Positions 1 through 12,325 of a DNA stretch of 64,000 nt are shown here, one piece after another (position 1 is the stretch's first letter; each line of letters begins with the position of its first letter). The notes below the pieces were generated by a model. That model worked only from the letters and a program-made list of their open reading frames with translations. It made no database searches and was not told the origin of the DNA. The translations under genes were made by a program, and so were the position numbers. Origin of the DNA: Toxorhynchites rutilus septentrionalis (lineage: Eukaryota; Arthropoda; Insecta; Diptera; Culicidae); contig NC_073746.1 in the NCBI RefSeq assembly GCF_029784135.1, positions 91,896,564 to 91,960,563 of the forward strand, written 5' to 3'.

Positions 1-1040
1 ACACCACCTTGCGGCCCAAAAAGTGCAAAAAGAGTTGGTGATCTATATCTTCACGTCGTCAAGTGACACCAAGTGGCTCAGTGTCGGGCAATATGTACTT
101 CCTGACGGCCTGTACCCATGGGTGGTTAAACCTGGCCGTACCGATGGCATCAATGGCACTCGTCGAATCGGAGACGACCAGCAGTGGCTTGGAAGATGGA
201 ATTGTGATAGCCTCGAAAATGCTAGCCACCACGACCGTGAAGACCTGGCAGTTTATTGCTGGAAATCATCCTATTATTGACGGTACCCTTGAGCCGTTCG
301 AATATCTGATCTCGTTGAGACGATATTTTTCTACTATCGTGGGCTTGAAGTGTTCCAGCCGACCGGCCAATCTCGCCCCGGCTTGTTGTTCCTGATGCGC
401 TTCTCCACGAGAACAGCCGGGAGCCTCCGGTTGTTTCTCCGGTATGGTTTGGAAATAGTTTTCCTCGAATTAAGTTTCCTAGACATAATTCCTTTGAGTA
501 TTTTTCGACCACAAACTTCCCAGGTCCAGTTGCAACAATCTTCATGTGCTGAAGGTTTCTGTTGACTTCGGCTATCACGTGTCCGAGGGTCGCGAAGTAG
601 CTGTTGGTGCACAAACTAGGTCGGAAGGCGAACTGCCGATAGTCCAATTTCCTATTTTCGGACAGAAAAGTGATCAGTCGTCTGTTCGCCATTCTTTCCA
701 TGATTTTGAAAGTAAATTGGACGGCAGCCTTTGAAATTGTTGCTGCTTTGGCCGAGCTTAGGTGCGGGTGCTATAAGGGTGTGTCTCCAACCCTCGAGAA
801 TTCATGTGCAGTCCACATGTCATTAAAGATACTGAGAAGAACGGACTATCCAAGCAAAGACAGCTGTTGACTCACCTTTGGCGGATTGTACGGGCGACGG
901 GAAGTTCCTCGATGTCGAAGTTCCAGCTGAGGGAATTTTTGGGGTGGCCCACCGAGACCACAGAGTTGTTGAACGAAATGGTGTCCATTTCCTGTCGACG
1001 GGTGAACTCGGGGGATGGAGGATAATTCCGTGAAACACTC
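1..1040 (-). pseudogene. LINE reverse transcriptase, broken and truncated
   Basis: The minus strand reads ERMANRRLITFLSENRKL, then YRQFAFRP, the conserved start of the fingers/palm region in Jockey-type reverse transcriptase. It is preceded by degraded linker sequence at 823-1038 and followed by shifted frames. The catalytic block is not present in the window. Confidence 0.75.
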
Positions 1041-1289
1041 TCCGTGCGTGCTCGAAGTATCTGTCGGATCGCTAAATGGGGCTGCGTAGCCTCCTCTTCA
1101 TATTCAGCGCTTTACTCTGCGCAAAGACTCGCGTAGGGCTGGCTCTCGTTGATAGACGTCAAAAAACCAGATCTAGCTTACCCTTCTGGATTAACCGTAC
1201 TCTGATCGCACTCGATACCTGTTCATGGCAGCTCCTTCATCGGGCCTCGTTTGGTAATCGTTTGGCCGTATGGAGAAACTTTCTCTGTT

Positions 1290-1770
1290 TCTAGGTCTCC
1301 TGTTTGATGTCCTCGGACCACCAAAGAAGCGCTTTTTTTGCCCTAATGTTTGCACACCTCAGTTGCGATGATAAGCATTGAAGTCCACCAGAAAGATTTT
1401 GGGGTTCTCCAAGCCTTCTAACGTCTCCAGCAGTTTTCTTCGTAGTCCCGGGGTTGTAACACATGGTATCTACCAAACCAATGATGATCACCGGAATCGG
1501 AGTCTCGATTCAGACTGCTATTATCGGGAATTGGTTTTCGTAGATGGGGAGTGTTGCTCTGGACACCCGAAGCAATGGAGTGTTGCAAGACGGAGCCCCG
1601 TTTGTTGTGCCATTGGAATTTACCCTCGAGGATTTCCTGGATGTTTTTGGGGAAACTCGATCTACCTCTTGGAGTGCGATGCTGGAAATGCATTGCTCTC
1701 GATCAAGGATCTCCAGTTCTCCCAAGTTGTTGTACAGTTCATTGATATTCCATTGCAGGGTGAGGTTAGT
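1290..1770 (-). pseudogene. LINE endonuclease domain, broken
   Basis: Minus-strand reading gives LQWNINELYNNLGELEIL, then IALQEVDR, typical of the apurinic-type endonuclease start in Jockey-like LINEs. Matching pieces follow in other frames. Stops and shifts occur throughout. Confidence 0.75.
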
Positions 1771-1891
1771 GGATGTTTCGTAGGGCAGGCTTTGCTGCCG
1801 GTGGGCGGTGTGGCGGGGAATTGTCCTAATAGCTACGGCACTAATGCTTCGGCACTAATGCTTCGGCAATCGACAGATCGCAGAGAGGGAT

Positions 1892-2382
1892 ATTTTTTTA
1901 TATATCCCATTTATTTATTAGGCTCATTAGCATTTAGCTGTAACAGAGCCGGGTTTAATCGTGCACATGTACATATGTTTATGTTTCTATAAATTGTGAA
2001 TTACACAGTAGTTAGTAGTAGCCATTTGAGCGTTAAGTTTTCTGTTCCATTACATTATGGTAAATTACACAGTAGTAGCCATTTAGGCGTAAGGGTATTC
2101 TTTCTGTTCTTCCATTGTTCAGCAGACCGTCCGGGACAGTTGATATTGATCATTGTTGAGTTATTTATAGAACAGCAGCCCGATGTTTCTTGCAGAGCAG
2201 AGCAGTTGTATGGATGAATCGATCTTTGTTCCACCGTGGATCGATTTCCATCGCTGATGATGGTTACGTGGACGTAGTTATTCTATAACAACACAAAGAT
2301 GGTCAATTGAGGGCCCTGAGTTTGAACTCACGATCGATCGCTTGGTAAGCGAACGCGTAACCAAGTGGCTACGAAGACCCCC
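1892..2382 (-). mobile_element. tRNA-derived SINE, long family (copy A)
   Basis: On the minus strand it starts GGGGGGTCTTCGTAGCCACT with tRNA-like A box and B box (GTGAGTTCAAACTC), a body of about 400 bp, and an end rich in AAATAAAT. Flanked by a perfect 13-bp duplication, CGCAGAGAGGGAT, at 1879-1891 and 2383-2395. Same family as 27198 and 29184. Confidence 0.85.
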
Positions 2383-2449
2383 CGCAGAGAGGGATGCCGG
2401 AGGTTATTCATCGATTCATCGAATAGCGTCCGCACTTACAGAGTCCCGA

Positions 2450-3260
2450 CTATTCCTACTGGAAAGCAAGTGAGGTGAGATAGGTGAGGATGGAGTTGGA
2501 CGGAACATTATTTGGGCTAACGGTCTTTACCATTCTTCGTTGTATGGTAGGCAGACTCTGGTCGCGGTTTAGGCCAGGGGTGTCTGCAAAAAAGTGGGTT
2601 GCCTGCCTGTTATCTGCACACGATGACGGATGTCTTTCGGGGTTGGGTAAGTGGTGATTCGGATTTGCGGTCGTTGCCACTGTTATTTTTTGTCGTTGCC
2701 ATTGTATCAGTGAGGTTTATGGGCTGAGTGGTACGAAGAACTGGTGTGACTGTGAGGGTTTCTCTGTGAGGGTTTTGTCTTGATCGTTTTGGCTATCGGA
2801 GTCTATGTCGGATTCGGACAAGATCACCAAGCTGGAGTTTTGTGGTGATTCGCATGTTTTTTTAAGCATAGCTCCGGATAGTGTGCAGGATCTCTCCGAT
2901 CGGAAAGATGTGAGTGTGCTCGTCAAAGAAGAGGTGCCAGTATCACTACACTACGGTTGGAGTTGCCCTGGGCGATTCGGCATGGATGAATCAGGTACGA
3001 TATTGTTCTTACCCATGGATACCCGAAGCCGATGTATTCTGGCGGATAGGTCCCGTCCACAGTCAGGAACAGCGTTGGTGTATTTTCGAATGGCTCGAAA
3101 GTGTCCGACCCTCGCGACCTTCATACAAAGACCGGCCTCTAAGTCTACGAAAAGCTCGTTATTTTTTTTGTTTGGACGATAGAAAGCTTTACACAAATTG
3201 TCTACGAAACCAATTTCAAAGACGGAATCCCAAATGCTTCTGAAATGAAATGCATTTCAA
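2450..3260 (-). pseudogene. Probable LINE ORF1 remnant
   Basis: Three partly open minus-strand segments (2951-3196, 2717-2926, 2456-2680) sit where ORF1 of the LINE would be, upstream of its endonuclease. They are Ser/Asn/Asp-rich with no clear zinc knuckle. Assignment is by position rather than by recognised motif. Confidence 0.35.
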
Positions 3261-4000
3261 CGTTACGGACCTTGCGGCTCAACAAAAACAAAACAAACCA
3301 ATCTTCACAGCGCTCCGGTACACAATAATATTTGCGACGGACATATATGCAAATATGATGCATATATGATGTCTTTTAGATCGATTTTACCATAGTGTAT
3401 ATCACCGATGCTTGTTATACCGAATTACTGTAGTGATGAATCAAATCGCGCTTTTCGAATTTTATACGATTTTATATGTACACGAATTATATTACTGTCA
3501 GTCCCACTCAGTCAGCGCTTTCCTACCAAAAAGCTCAATGTCGGCCCCTAGGGACTGACGCTGGGCTCAACGTGTTAAAGAAAAAGAACTAGTACAAACA
3601 ACTCTGTATAAACAAAATCTTCATTTATTTATATTTTATTTTATTTATGGATCATATTTTGTATGAATGTCAGATACACATCCATAGAAGAATACATAAA
3701 AAACATTTGAAGTTCATTCACTATCATTTCAGATATATCTCAAATCAAAAAAAGGTCTAAAATAGTGTCAAAACAATTCCCGCACGGCGAGACCGTTTCA
3801 AATCATTCTTCCATTTGGTTTACCTTCCCGCTCGGGAAAATCAGACGACGATTAACGCTATAAAAATGATGATAATAGCCGAAAGCTTTATATCTACACG
3901 TGTAACGTAAAATACTCCACTCGTTAGAAAGCGGGCAATTGTAAAAACGGCGCTGTTTAGTTTAGGAGACCATTATATCCAGTAGTTTTCTTCCATTTCT
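3261..4000. other. AT-rich intergenic or intronic stretch
   Basis: No gene seen. Around 3500-3578 a sequence ending GCTCAACGTG followed by TTAA resembles the end of a TTAA-targeting (piggyBac-type) element. No matching left end was found. Confidence 0.35.
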
Positions 4001-5650
4001 CAGCTTCAGCTTCAGTTACTGTCTTTTCCCCCTATCGGTGCAATGTGAACGTTGTGGGGGTGGATATGTAAGTATGTGTGCAGGTTTTGGCGAGAAAAGG
4101 CGAGAATGTTTTATTGCACAAACAAAGAGGACACCCAGGATAGATTTCCGCCGTAGATCTAGAATGTGTGGCTCGGCTACGGATCGGTTGATCCACATAT
4201 AAACTCTTCTGGAAGATGGTATGAACTGCCTCTGCGGTTTACCGGACCCGTTTAGCGAGCGCCGTGGCGCGTTGGTCCGAGGCCATTCTGCACACCAGCG
4301 GAAAAGGCATTTATTTTGATAGGTGGAAAAATATTCTTATTTCAGTTGACCATAACATAAATGTCTATAAATATTTGTAATCCTGCGATTGGTATTTCCA
4401 GCCCCACTCGCAAGCCATAATAGCTATAGGTAATAATAATAGATTTTCTCACAGGGAATGTTTCCTGGCCTGGTCGTTTTTTACCGTACACGAGTTTTTT
4501 CGAACTGAACTGAACGATCCTGGGGTTGAGCGGCAATCATTGGCAGAAAGCTCTTGGAAAGCGACTGTCCCACGAAAGAAACTGCCATCAGGAAGGGATA
4601 TATTTCACAGAAAATTTCCACCACTGTACGATTGAATACTTTTATCTTCCGTATACAACGAACATGATTTACGATGCTCCTGGCCATGCAGCAAGCACCG
4701 AATGTCAGTGGAAGAGTACAGATTCTGGCAGGGGTTGCTCAGCGGGCAAAGTGAAAATCGTTGTGGAGCGGAGAAAAGTGGGAAATATTTTTTTTCTCTC
4801 GAAATCTTCTACCCATGACGATGTATCTGCATTCCACAGGAATTCGGTGTATGCGACGATTGAAAAATATCATCACCTCTCTCCCCGCCGATTTGGGGCG
4901 TGCGGTTCTCCTGAGAAAGGCCCGATCGAGCAAACGGTTGTAAGTCCCCCCGGCTTAGTCCATAAATGTCACCCCGTTCGGACGATTGCTCAGTTGTACT
5001 TTTATCGTAACGCATTAATAATGGAGTCTAGTCAATAATGATGACCAGCGCTGTCATGCCGTCACAGCCACGGTCCGAGACATGGCCGGATACATGCCGG
5101 TCATGGCGGCAACTCTCGCACGGCTCTAGCTGGCTGCGATGGACGAAGCTCTGTGTTCACGGAGCTTCTAAAAACCTTATAAATCTCTTGCCTGCCAACG
5201 GAATATCGCAATATCGGTGACTGAGCAAGTACTTGTCATCGGAGCGAACGACGACAAGAGATAGGGCGGAAATGGTCGTCCCATAGAAGATTGCCCACGC
5301 GTGGAAGAGATTTTTAAGGGACCGTGAAATGCTTGCTTTATCCCTCCCTCCCCACGCCCGGAGAGGAGAGGAAGCAGCTTCTGATGGCTGCATTATTACA
5401 TCCAGCATGTATATGTGGTCAGCGGAGGCGATGTCGGTGCTCGTAAATCGACAGAAACAAATCATTCTTATCTTGGAGTTTTTGGAAATAGTTGCTTTTA
5501 GCTGGCAGTGTGGAGCAGCCATCAAAGAAGGGCACGTAAACGTGATGTATGGGGCGATTTTGAGATGTGGTGCGCCGTTATGGGGTCCGATGCATGCTGG
5601 AAATGACTGTGTAATCTGGCGTTTGATTCGTATGTAGGAAACATACTCTT
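4001..5650. other. Unique, more GC-rich stretch with uncertain ORFs
   Basis: No repeat family recognised. A plus-strand open frame at 4526-5038 has its first ATG only at 4664, and a minus-strand frame of 121 codons runs 5157-5524. Neither has a recognisable domain. Because several frames are open over the same ground, they may be chance. Confidence 0.3.
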
Positions 5651-6640
5651 TTTATTACTTACGCTTTCGGAAACTTTGGATGTGTGGAAACACATAGTTT
5701 CGACATGACGACAATCGGGTTCCTTTGAAAAAAAAAACGAAGTGATAGACAATTTGATGGCAAACGAAGAGTCGCAAAATGTCAGCTACCATTATTTGAA
5801 AAATAAATCTCTTGCAGAAACTTGCAGCCACCTTAAAGCGTTAGTTCGCAAGTGTGTATGAAGTTCCTGAGGATGGCCATGAATCGCAAACAATGTCCAT
5901 AAACATAATTTGGCTCCTTATCAAAAGAGCGGCCTTTTTTCAGAAGGGCGAATTGTCTTCAGTGTATAACATTTATAATCTGGAAGTGGAACTTTTGATT
6001 TTTTTTGGATTCTTTCTTCAAACGGAAGTAACAAACTTGTTTGAGAAAATGTAAAACAAATATTTTCGAAGCTGCACTGAAATAAAACCAAACACCCCGC
6101 AAGAACGATATAGTAAAATTTAAAAAAAAGTTTTATTTTTTTTTTAATTGTTTTTATACAGGAGGCATCAACTACCAAAACTTAATTTACCTGGAAAAAC
6201 GGTGAATGTGTTACAACACTTTTGAAGTGCATTCGTTGAATGAATGTTTCTTACTGCTTTGATGTTAAAATCGAGGAATTCTTTCGAGATACGGTCTTGA
6301 ATTGACATGTCATTGAAAATTCAATGGAAAAAATCTATACTTATTTACGTAATGTTTTCCTCCAAATATAGGCAAATATTGGCTATGAAGACTATGACAG
6401 TAAGCTATTTTGATCCGAACTTCTCCGATTTTTTTAAAAAATATTTTAAATATGTTGGCTCGAGTGCCAGATATTTGACTAAGATTAAGTTGGAGGACTT
6501 TCAAGAAAAAAAAAACACATTTGAAAATATTTACTCAAAAATTGAATAATTTTTTTTATTATCCGGAATTTTAGACTCGATTACCCGAAGTATTTTATTT
6601 TTGATTTTCGGGAATTTTGAATAATTTGTGTAATAATTCT
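5651..6640. other. AT-rich stretch without recognised genes
   Basis: Poly-A/T-rich, with an open frame at 6307-6549 that has no recognised motif. Near 6557-6600 a degraded ATTATCCGG / ACTCGATTA motif resembles the ends of the MITE at 7750. Confidence 0.3.
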
Positions 6641-6654
6641 ATATTGAATAGCTA

Positions 6655-7320
6655 ATATGGGTATCAAAAGAAAGGGCTTGACTAATAGAATGCAGTTATT
6701 TATGAAAATTGTAAATCCAAGATGGTGGCCACTACAAAATAGCGGATTACATATTCTCTCAGAATCCCATCAATATGGGTATCAAACGAAAGGGCTTGAC
6801 TAGTAGAATGCAGTTATTTATGAAAAATACAAATCCAAGATGGCGGCCACTACAAAATGGCGGATTACATATTTTCTCAGAATCTCATCAATATGAGTAT
6901 CAAACGAAAGGGCTTGACTAGTAAAATGCAGTTATTTATGAAAAATACAAATCTAAGACGGCGGCCACTACAAAATGTCGGATTTCATATTTTCTCAGAA
7001 CCCCATCAATATGGGTATCAAATGAAAGGGCTTGACTAATGGAATACAGTTATTTATGAAAAATGCAAATCTAAGATGGCGGCCATTACAAAATGGCGGA
7101 TTACATATTTTCTTTGAACACCATCAAAATGGGTATCTAATGAAAAGGCTTGACTAGTAGAATACAGTTATTTATGAAAAATTCAAATCCAAAATGGCCA
7201 CCACCACAAAATGGCGCCATATATATTTTTTTCACAACCCCATCAATATGGGTATCAAATGAAAAGGCTTGACTTGTGGAACACAGTTATTTATGAAAAA
7301 TGCCCAAAAATGTATCAAAA
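6655..7320. repeat. 118-bp tandem array, about 5-6 units
   Basis: The unit carries AAGATGGCGGCCACTACAAA, CAATATGGGTATCAAA and TTGACTAGTAGAATGCAGTT. Unit starts at about 6720, 6839, 6957, 7075 and 7192 give a period of 117-119 bp. The same unit occurs at 17549. Flanks contain GGGTTGTCTCACATTAATAG at about 7460. The array is non-coding. Confidence 0.85.
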
Positions 7321-7749
7321 GAAAGTTCTCGACTAATAGAACATAGCAGATAATGAAAAATTCAATTTCAAGATGACCGCAGTCCCCGAACAACTCATTA
7401 TTTTTTGAATGGTTTCATCCAGCTCGACCTGTTTCTATGTATGTTTAAATGTTTGTTGGGTTGTCTCACATTAATAGAAAATTAACCCCGTTCCTGTTGA
7501 ATGATTGATCTGAAATTTGGGACGTACATTTAATTCTACTGTCATTATAAAACTGCGTATTCTATGATCTTGAAAAATTCAATTTGGCCGCCGCAAAAAA
7601 AATATGGCTGAATGGTTTGATTTGGAGAATACACTACACTATGAACAACATAAATTCGAAAAGGTCGCCGCCACAAAATGGTCGACTATGTATTTTTTTA
7701 CAATTCCCTCAATATTGGTATCAAATGAAATGATTTGACTAATATAATA
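7321..7749. repeat. Flank of the 118-bp array
   Basis: Decayed array-like units, plus a sequence (GTTTGTTGGGTTGTCTCACA) also found after the second array at about 18030. Probably part of the same larger element. Confidence 0.45.
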
Positions 7750-8609
7750 CAGTATAGATCAGACTCGATTATATGTGATCCGATTATATACAATTTTGGA
7801 CTCGATTATATTAAGTTTGAAAAAAATATTTTCTTTATAATTCAATTATGACTTATTCCATGAAGAAATGTAACCTTTCAACGTTAAGGTGAAGTTTAAG
7901 TGGATATTACATGTACAGTGGGGTAAAAGTCGTGATTTTTGAAGATTTTGCTTGAATTTCCACCAGGAATTTTTTATATCGATATTGCAGCCAAATTAAG
8001 AAAGATAGAAGTTGTGCGTCAAAGAACAAATTGTGGAACGGTTAAAGAACTTCATTTTAATTGATAGAAACAATCTAGTTTAATATAAATTTTTAGGATA
8101 AAATTAATAATAACACATGAAAATTATTAGCTTTTAAATATTTCACTTCCAAAATGTTATTAGAATTCACTAATATAGTTGTTCCACTACTATATCCTGT
8201 ACTAAATTTTCTCATCTTTCAAATGAAAGCTTCAGAATCGTCCTCCGTAGCGTACTTTTCAATGTAGAGCCAGTATGAAGCAACAGAGTCCGAAACAAAA
8301 ACAAAAAGTTCTACAACTTTGTTGAAATTCGAACATATCCGTAGGAGGATTTTTCTCATCAAATATGATCGCCTATCACCTCCTGAGAGAATCTGGATAA
8401 ATTATTTTTTTTCATGTGAGAAAGGTGTTTTCTGACTTTAAGGGGATGAATCAAAAATCAAATTCCTCTTTTATTTTCAAAAAACGAAAAATACATGCAA
8501 AAAAAAAACAAATAAAGAAAAAAAATTGTTTTGACTCGATTATCCGGAGGATTCGATTATCCGGAGTGAAAAAAAAAAATCAATACTCCGGATAATCGAG
8601 TCTGACCTG
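7750..8609. mobile_element. MITE with TCAGACTCGATTAT ends, TA target
   Basis: The right end reversed reads CAGGTCAGACTCGATTATCC; the left end reads CAGTATAGATCAGACTCGAT. TA flanks both sides (7748-7749 and 8610-8611). About 860 bp, no open frame. Ends and TA target fit the Tc1/mariner/pogo superfamily. Related fragments lie near 6557 and 14085. Confidence 0.7.
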
Positions 8610-8689
8610 TATTAACATAATTCCATGAAGTTCGATAGTTGAGATTTCAATTCTTAGCAAGTATTGTGACTCTCGAAAAAGGCAAAACT

Positions 8690-9185
8690 TCATTTTTCAA
8701 ATGAAGCATAAATTTCTGCATAACTCAAGAACTAATCAAGCAAGCGGAACCAAATTTGGCATATGGAGGTTTCAGGGAGCAATAAACGTTTCTATTGTGA
8801 ATAGACACTCCTTCCCCCTCTCTGAAGGGAGAAGGGAGCGGAATAACTTGAGAACTAATCAAGCAAATGGAATCAAACATAGCATATAGAGGTTTTAGAG
8901 ATCGATAAACGTTTCTATGGTAGTTCGACAAAACGTGAAATCTTGAAAATGAAAATCTTGAACGAGAATTCTGTCTGAAAATAATGATGAGTTTTGGTAG
9001 AAGTACTAAGAATTTAGTAATAAAAGATAATTTTGAACGGTCGATTAGAAGATCAATCAATGAACAGTTCTGCGATTGGAGCCATGAAGGTTCGCTTAGC
9101 AAGAAAACGTGAATGTTTGAAGGTATTGATAACAAAAAATAAATTTTGGGCGAGACGAAGTTTGCCGGGTTTTTTATACATAAAA
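8690..9185 (-). repeat. TA-microsatellite-associated repeat, minus orientation, partial
   Basis: Contains the unit TTCTGCATAACTCAAGAACT with AAATTTGGCATATGGAGG, then sequence ending TTTTGGGCGAGACGAAGTTT and GCCGGG. This is the reverse of the element start at 60773. Low coding potential. Confidence 0.7.
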
Positions 9186-9249
9186 ATGTTAAGAATTAAT
9201 AATAATTAAAAAAAATATGAAAAAGTTGTTGTTCAAAAAACTTTTTTTC

Positions 9250-9599
9250 TGTAAAAGTGCCAATCTTCCGATGTATGAATGACTTGTTAGAAATTCTAAG
9301 GGCTATTCATATCTATTTTTTCTGAATGAAATAAACATGGTTTCGAGAAAAATGAATTTTAATTTTCGAAATATTTATTTTTCAGTGATATTTTTTTCAA
9401 AATTTTGTCTGATATAATTCAATGAAAACATAAATAATTTTCTACATTTCATTCTTAGACTAAAATTTTGTAGGTCAAATAGATTTTGTGTGAGATCTTT
9501 TTGACATTTTTGTTTTCAAAATTCTGAAAAAATAGGTATAAATAGCTATTGCAATTTCCAACAAGTCGTTCATACATCGGAAGATGGACACCTTTAACA
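9250..9599. repeat. Foldback (hairpin) element
   Basis: CCAATCTTCCGATGTATGAA near 9260 is matched by its reverse complement near 9550-9590, with arms of about 45 bp or more around an AT-rich loop. No ORF. Probably a MITE. Confidence 0.65.
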
Positions 9600-9744
9600 T
9601 GGATTTTTTTTTTCTGAGGACTCGTCAATAGTGTTATTCTTTCCGAAAACCCAATGTTAAATACGCTCTCTGCAGAGGGATACCATCTGGTTGGAGTTAA
9701 AAATAAGGACAGCTGTTGCAGCTACGATTATGACCATAAAATAA

Positions 9745-9746
<2 letters not shown>

Positions 9747-9832
<86 letters not shown>
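9747..9832. repeat. (TA)n microsatellite
   Basis: About 43 uninterrupted TA units at the edge of a repeat copy. The tyrosine/isoleucine open frame over it is an artefact. Confidence 0.95.
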
Positions 9833-9835
<3 letters not shown>

Positions 9836-9927
9836 ATTTTTGGGGTCGGGGAAGGTTCTTATGATAGTTCGAGACCCCTCCTCCCTCTCTAAGGGGGAGC
9901 TGCCATACAAATGAAACAAAAATTTCT

Positions 9928-10204
9928 TCTTCTTCTTCTTCTTATATGGCACTAACGTTCCTAGAGGAACTCCGCCGTCTCAACGTAGTATTACTTGCGT
10001 CATTTTCATTAGTACTTAGTTGAGATTTCTATGCCAAATAACACGCCTTGAATGCATTCTGAGTGGCAAGCTCTAGAATACGCGTGACCACAGTGCAAGT
10101 CAGAGGAAATTTCTTTGAAGAAAAATTTCCCCGACCAGAACGGGAATCGAACCCGAACCCCCGGCATGTTAGGTTTGACGCTAACCACTCGGCCACGGGA
10201 GCAC
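9928..10204 (-). mobile_element. Feilai-like tRNA-derived SINE (copy 1)
   Basis: On the minus strand: GTGCTCCCGTGGCCGAGTGG (A box region), a B box with GGTTCGATTCCCG, a body, and a GAAGAAGAAG tail. A 13-bp duplication, AACAAAAATTTCT, flanks it at 9915-9927 and 10205-10217. It is inserted in the repeat copy at 9833. Confidence 0.9.
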
Positions 10205-10456
10205 AACAAAAATTTCTACTTTACTCGATAATCAATCAAGCAAATAAAGCCAAATTAGGCATATGAAGGTTTTAGGGAGCACGAAACGTTTCTATGAAGA
10301 ATCGACACTTCTCCTCCCTCTTTAAAGTGGGGGACTGGCATAGAAATGAAGCATTAATTTTTGCATAACTCGAAAACTGATCAAGAAAATGGAGCCGAAT
10401 TTGGCATGTGAAGGTTCTGGGGAGCACGAATCGTTTCTATGGTAGATAGACACTCC

Positions 10457-10473
10457 TCCCCTCTCTCTTTCTC

Positions 10474-10515
<42 letters not shown>
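10457..10515. repeat. (CT)n microsatellite
   Basis: CT/TTC-rich tract inside a repeat unit, nearly pure from about 10477 to 10515. Confidence 0.9.
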
Positions 10516-10518
<3 letters not shown>

Positions 10519-10741
10519 GGGAGGGGGCTGCCATAGAAATGAAACATAATTTTCTGCATAACTCGAGAACTATTCAAGCAAATGGAACCAAACTTGGCAT
10601 ATGGAGGTTTTTGAATATGAGAAATGTTTCTATGATGGTATGATGCCCCTCCCTCCTCTGAATTGGAGAAGGGGTCCCGTAACAATAATACATATAATTC
10701 AACCAAGCATATTCCAACCAAACATGACAATTGAAATTTTA

Positions 10742-11884
10742 CGACGTAGAACTACGTCTTTCAGGAAGGGTGCCGAATCTGAAAATAGGTCACGTTTTTA
10801 TGAAATAAAGTAAACGTTAGTAACTATTTTCACTGTGAACGAATTCTCATGATTTGCATACCAATCGAATCGGAAGTTCTCTAAGATTTGTTTGATATGC
10901 TACATATTACAATTCGCTAATCTCTAAATGCTTTAAATTCATGAAAACTGGAAGAACTTCCTTTTTTCCCATACATTTGTTCTGCCGATTTGTGTGCTAA
11001 CCCTACCCGTATTTCGAATGCTTATAACTCGAACATTTCTTAATGTTTGCTTCAATTCATAGGAAATATTTCTACGCGTCTATCACAATTATTAAGACAT
11101 TATTTTTCATGAGAATAACAATTGAATAGCTGTGAAATGTCAAGCGTTATCTAAACGCTCTAACTGCCCAGTTTTGATTGGCCCGATTTACGGTTTCCCC
11201 AATACAGATTTCAAAATTGATGTATCTGTGGGAATCAGCTCTGCAAATATACATACAAGTCGGGGTTATTTTTGTTCCCACCGAGCTATGTTTCCCTAAC
11301 ACGGACTTCAAAATTAATGTGCCTGGTGGAATCTGCTTTGCAAATACATACAAGTCGGGGGTATTTGTCTGGGGGAATCCGCTTTGTCAAAACATGCAAA
11401 TCGGGGGTGTTTTTTCCCGCTGAGCTGTGTTTCCCTAACACGGACTTCAAAATTAATGTGCCTGGGGGAATCCGCTTTGCAAATACATACAAGTCGGGGG
11501 TATTTTTTGGTGTTAAGTACTTTTGTGCTGGCTTGTCGTTGTGCAGACTGGAATATTTCCTAAAACGTACTTTTAAACTGAGAAGCCTGGGAAAATTGTC
11601 ATTTCAGATACTAGAGGTGAATGAACTTTCGCGATTCGAGAACTACGTAAACATGAGATGTGCTATAATTTCAGAGGGAAACGTAAAATGCAATGAACGT
11701 TTGACAATTCTTCCGTTCGCATATTTTGGTAGTCCTAGGCATCATATCAAACGAAAAAGGACGTTCATCAAATTTATTTGTAACGAAGAACATAATCTTT
11801 TACAAAAATTTCGATGCATTCTAAAATAATATTCGAAGTGGTTAAAAAGTGGATTGCATAATATAATTGCGTAGTTCTACGTCG
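10742..11884. mobile_element. GACGTAG-ended element (copy 1)
   Basis: The left end is CGACGTAGAACTACG and the right end reversed is CGACGTAGAACTACGC. The ends are themselves near-palindromic (GACGTAGAACTACGTC). About 1143 bp, with an internal tandem repeat of roughly 110 bp (11160-11510). An internal open frame at 11272-11829 is driven by the tandem repeat, so it is not called a gene. Confidence 0.65.
11160..11510. repeat. Degenerate tandem repeat, about 110 bp
   Basis: Repeated TTTCCCTAACACGGACTTCA, GGGGGAATCCGCTTTGCAAA and ACATACAAGTCGGGGGTATT. The same units recur at 41815-41990. Confidence 0.75.
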
Positions 11885-12325
11885 AAAATATGCGGTCGTG
11901 TCCTAGATACAACCCGTAACCATTTTTTAATGTGATAAAACGCACTCCTATATAAAAATGGATCACCGAATGTGTTGATAAGAGAAAAAATCAAAAAAGG
12001 AATTGTCCGATTTAGGGCTGTCTTTATTCTATCATATTTTCTGTATCAAACATTTATCCCATATAACGGAGAAACATGTTATTTGCAAGTGGTTGAAAAA
12101 TATTGAACGAGAATTGTGTCTGAAAATAATCTGATATGACGAGTTTTGGTAGAAGTAATAGGAATTTTATAGTAAAAGGTAATTTTAAAGGGTAGATTAG
12201 AAGATCAATCAATGAACAGTTCTGCGATTGAATCTATGAACGTGAGCTTAGTAAAAAACGTGAATGTAATAACGAAAAATAAATTTTGGGCGGGACGAAG
12301 TTTGCCGGGTCAGCTAGTTTTATAT

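Larger units (their letters stand above)
1..1880 (-). mobile_element. Jockey-clade non-LTR retrotransposon (LINE), degenerate, cut by window edge
   Basis: The minus strand carries, in LINE order, endonuclease-like sequence (about 1290-1770) then reverse-transcriptase-like sequence (about 1040-1). Both are full of stops and frame changes. The putative ORF1 remnant lies upstream at 2450-3200, across a SINE insertion. The 3' end lies off the window. Confidence 0.75.
9833..12325 (-). repeat. TA-microsatellite-associated repeat, minus orientation, interrupted
   Basis: Units of roughly 145-150 bp (GCATAACTCGAGAACT, AATTTGGCATATGGAGG, GGGGGCTGCCATAGAAATGA) run 9833-10700. The terminal piece ending GGACGAAGTTTGCCGGGTCA lies at about 12050-12325. 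A SINE (9928) and a GACGTAG-ended element (10742) interrupt it. Joining the two halves into one copy is inference from their order and orientation. Confidence 0.55.

Noticed and set aside
1378..1992. Plus-strand open frame of 204 residues
   Set aside because: It is antisense to the endonuclease region of the degenerate LINE and then runs into a SINE.
4526..5038. 170-residue plus-strand protein
   Set aside because: It lacks an ATG at the start, has no domain, and other frames are equally open over the same stretch.
6655..7320. CRISPR-like array
   Set aside because: The repeats are contiguous 118-bp units without unique spacers, in a eukaryotic setting.
11272..11829. 185-residue plus-strand protein
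   Set aside because: Its first half is the 110-bp tandem repeat, and the rest lies inside the same non-coding element.
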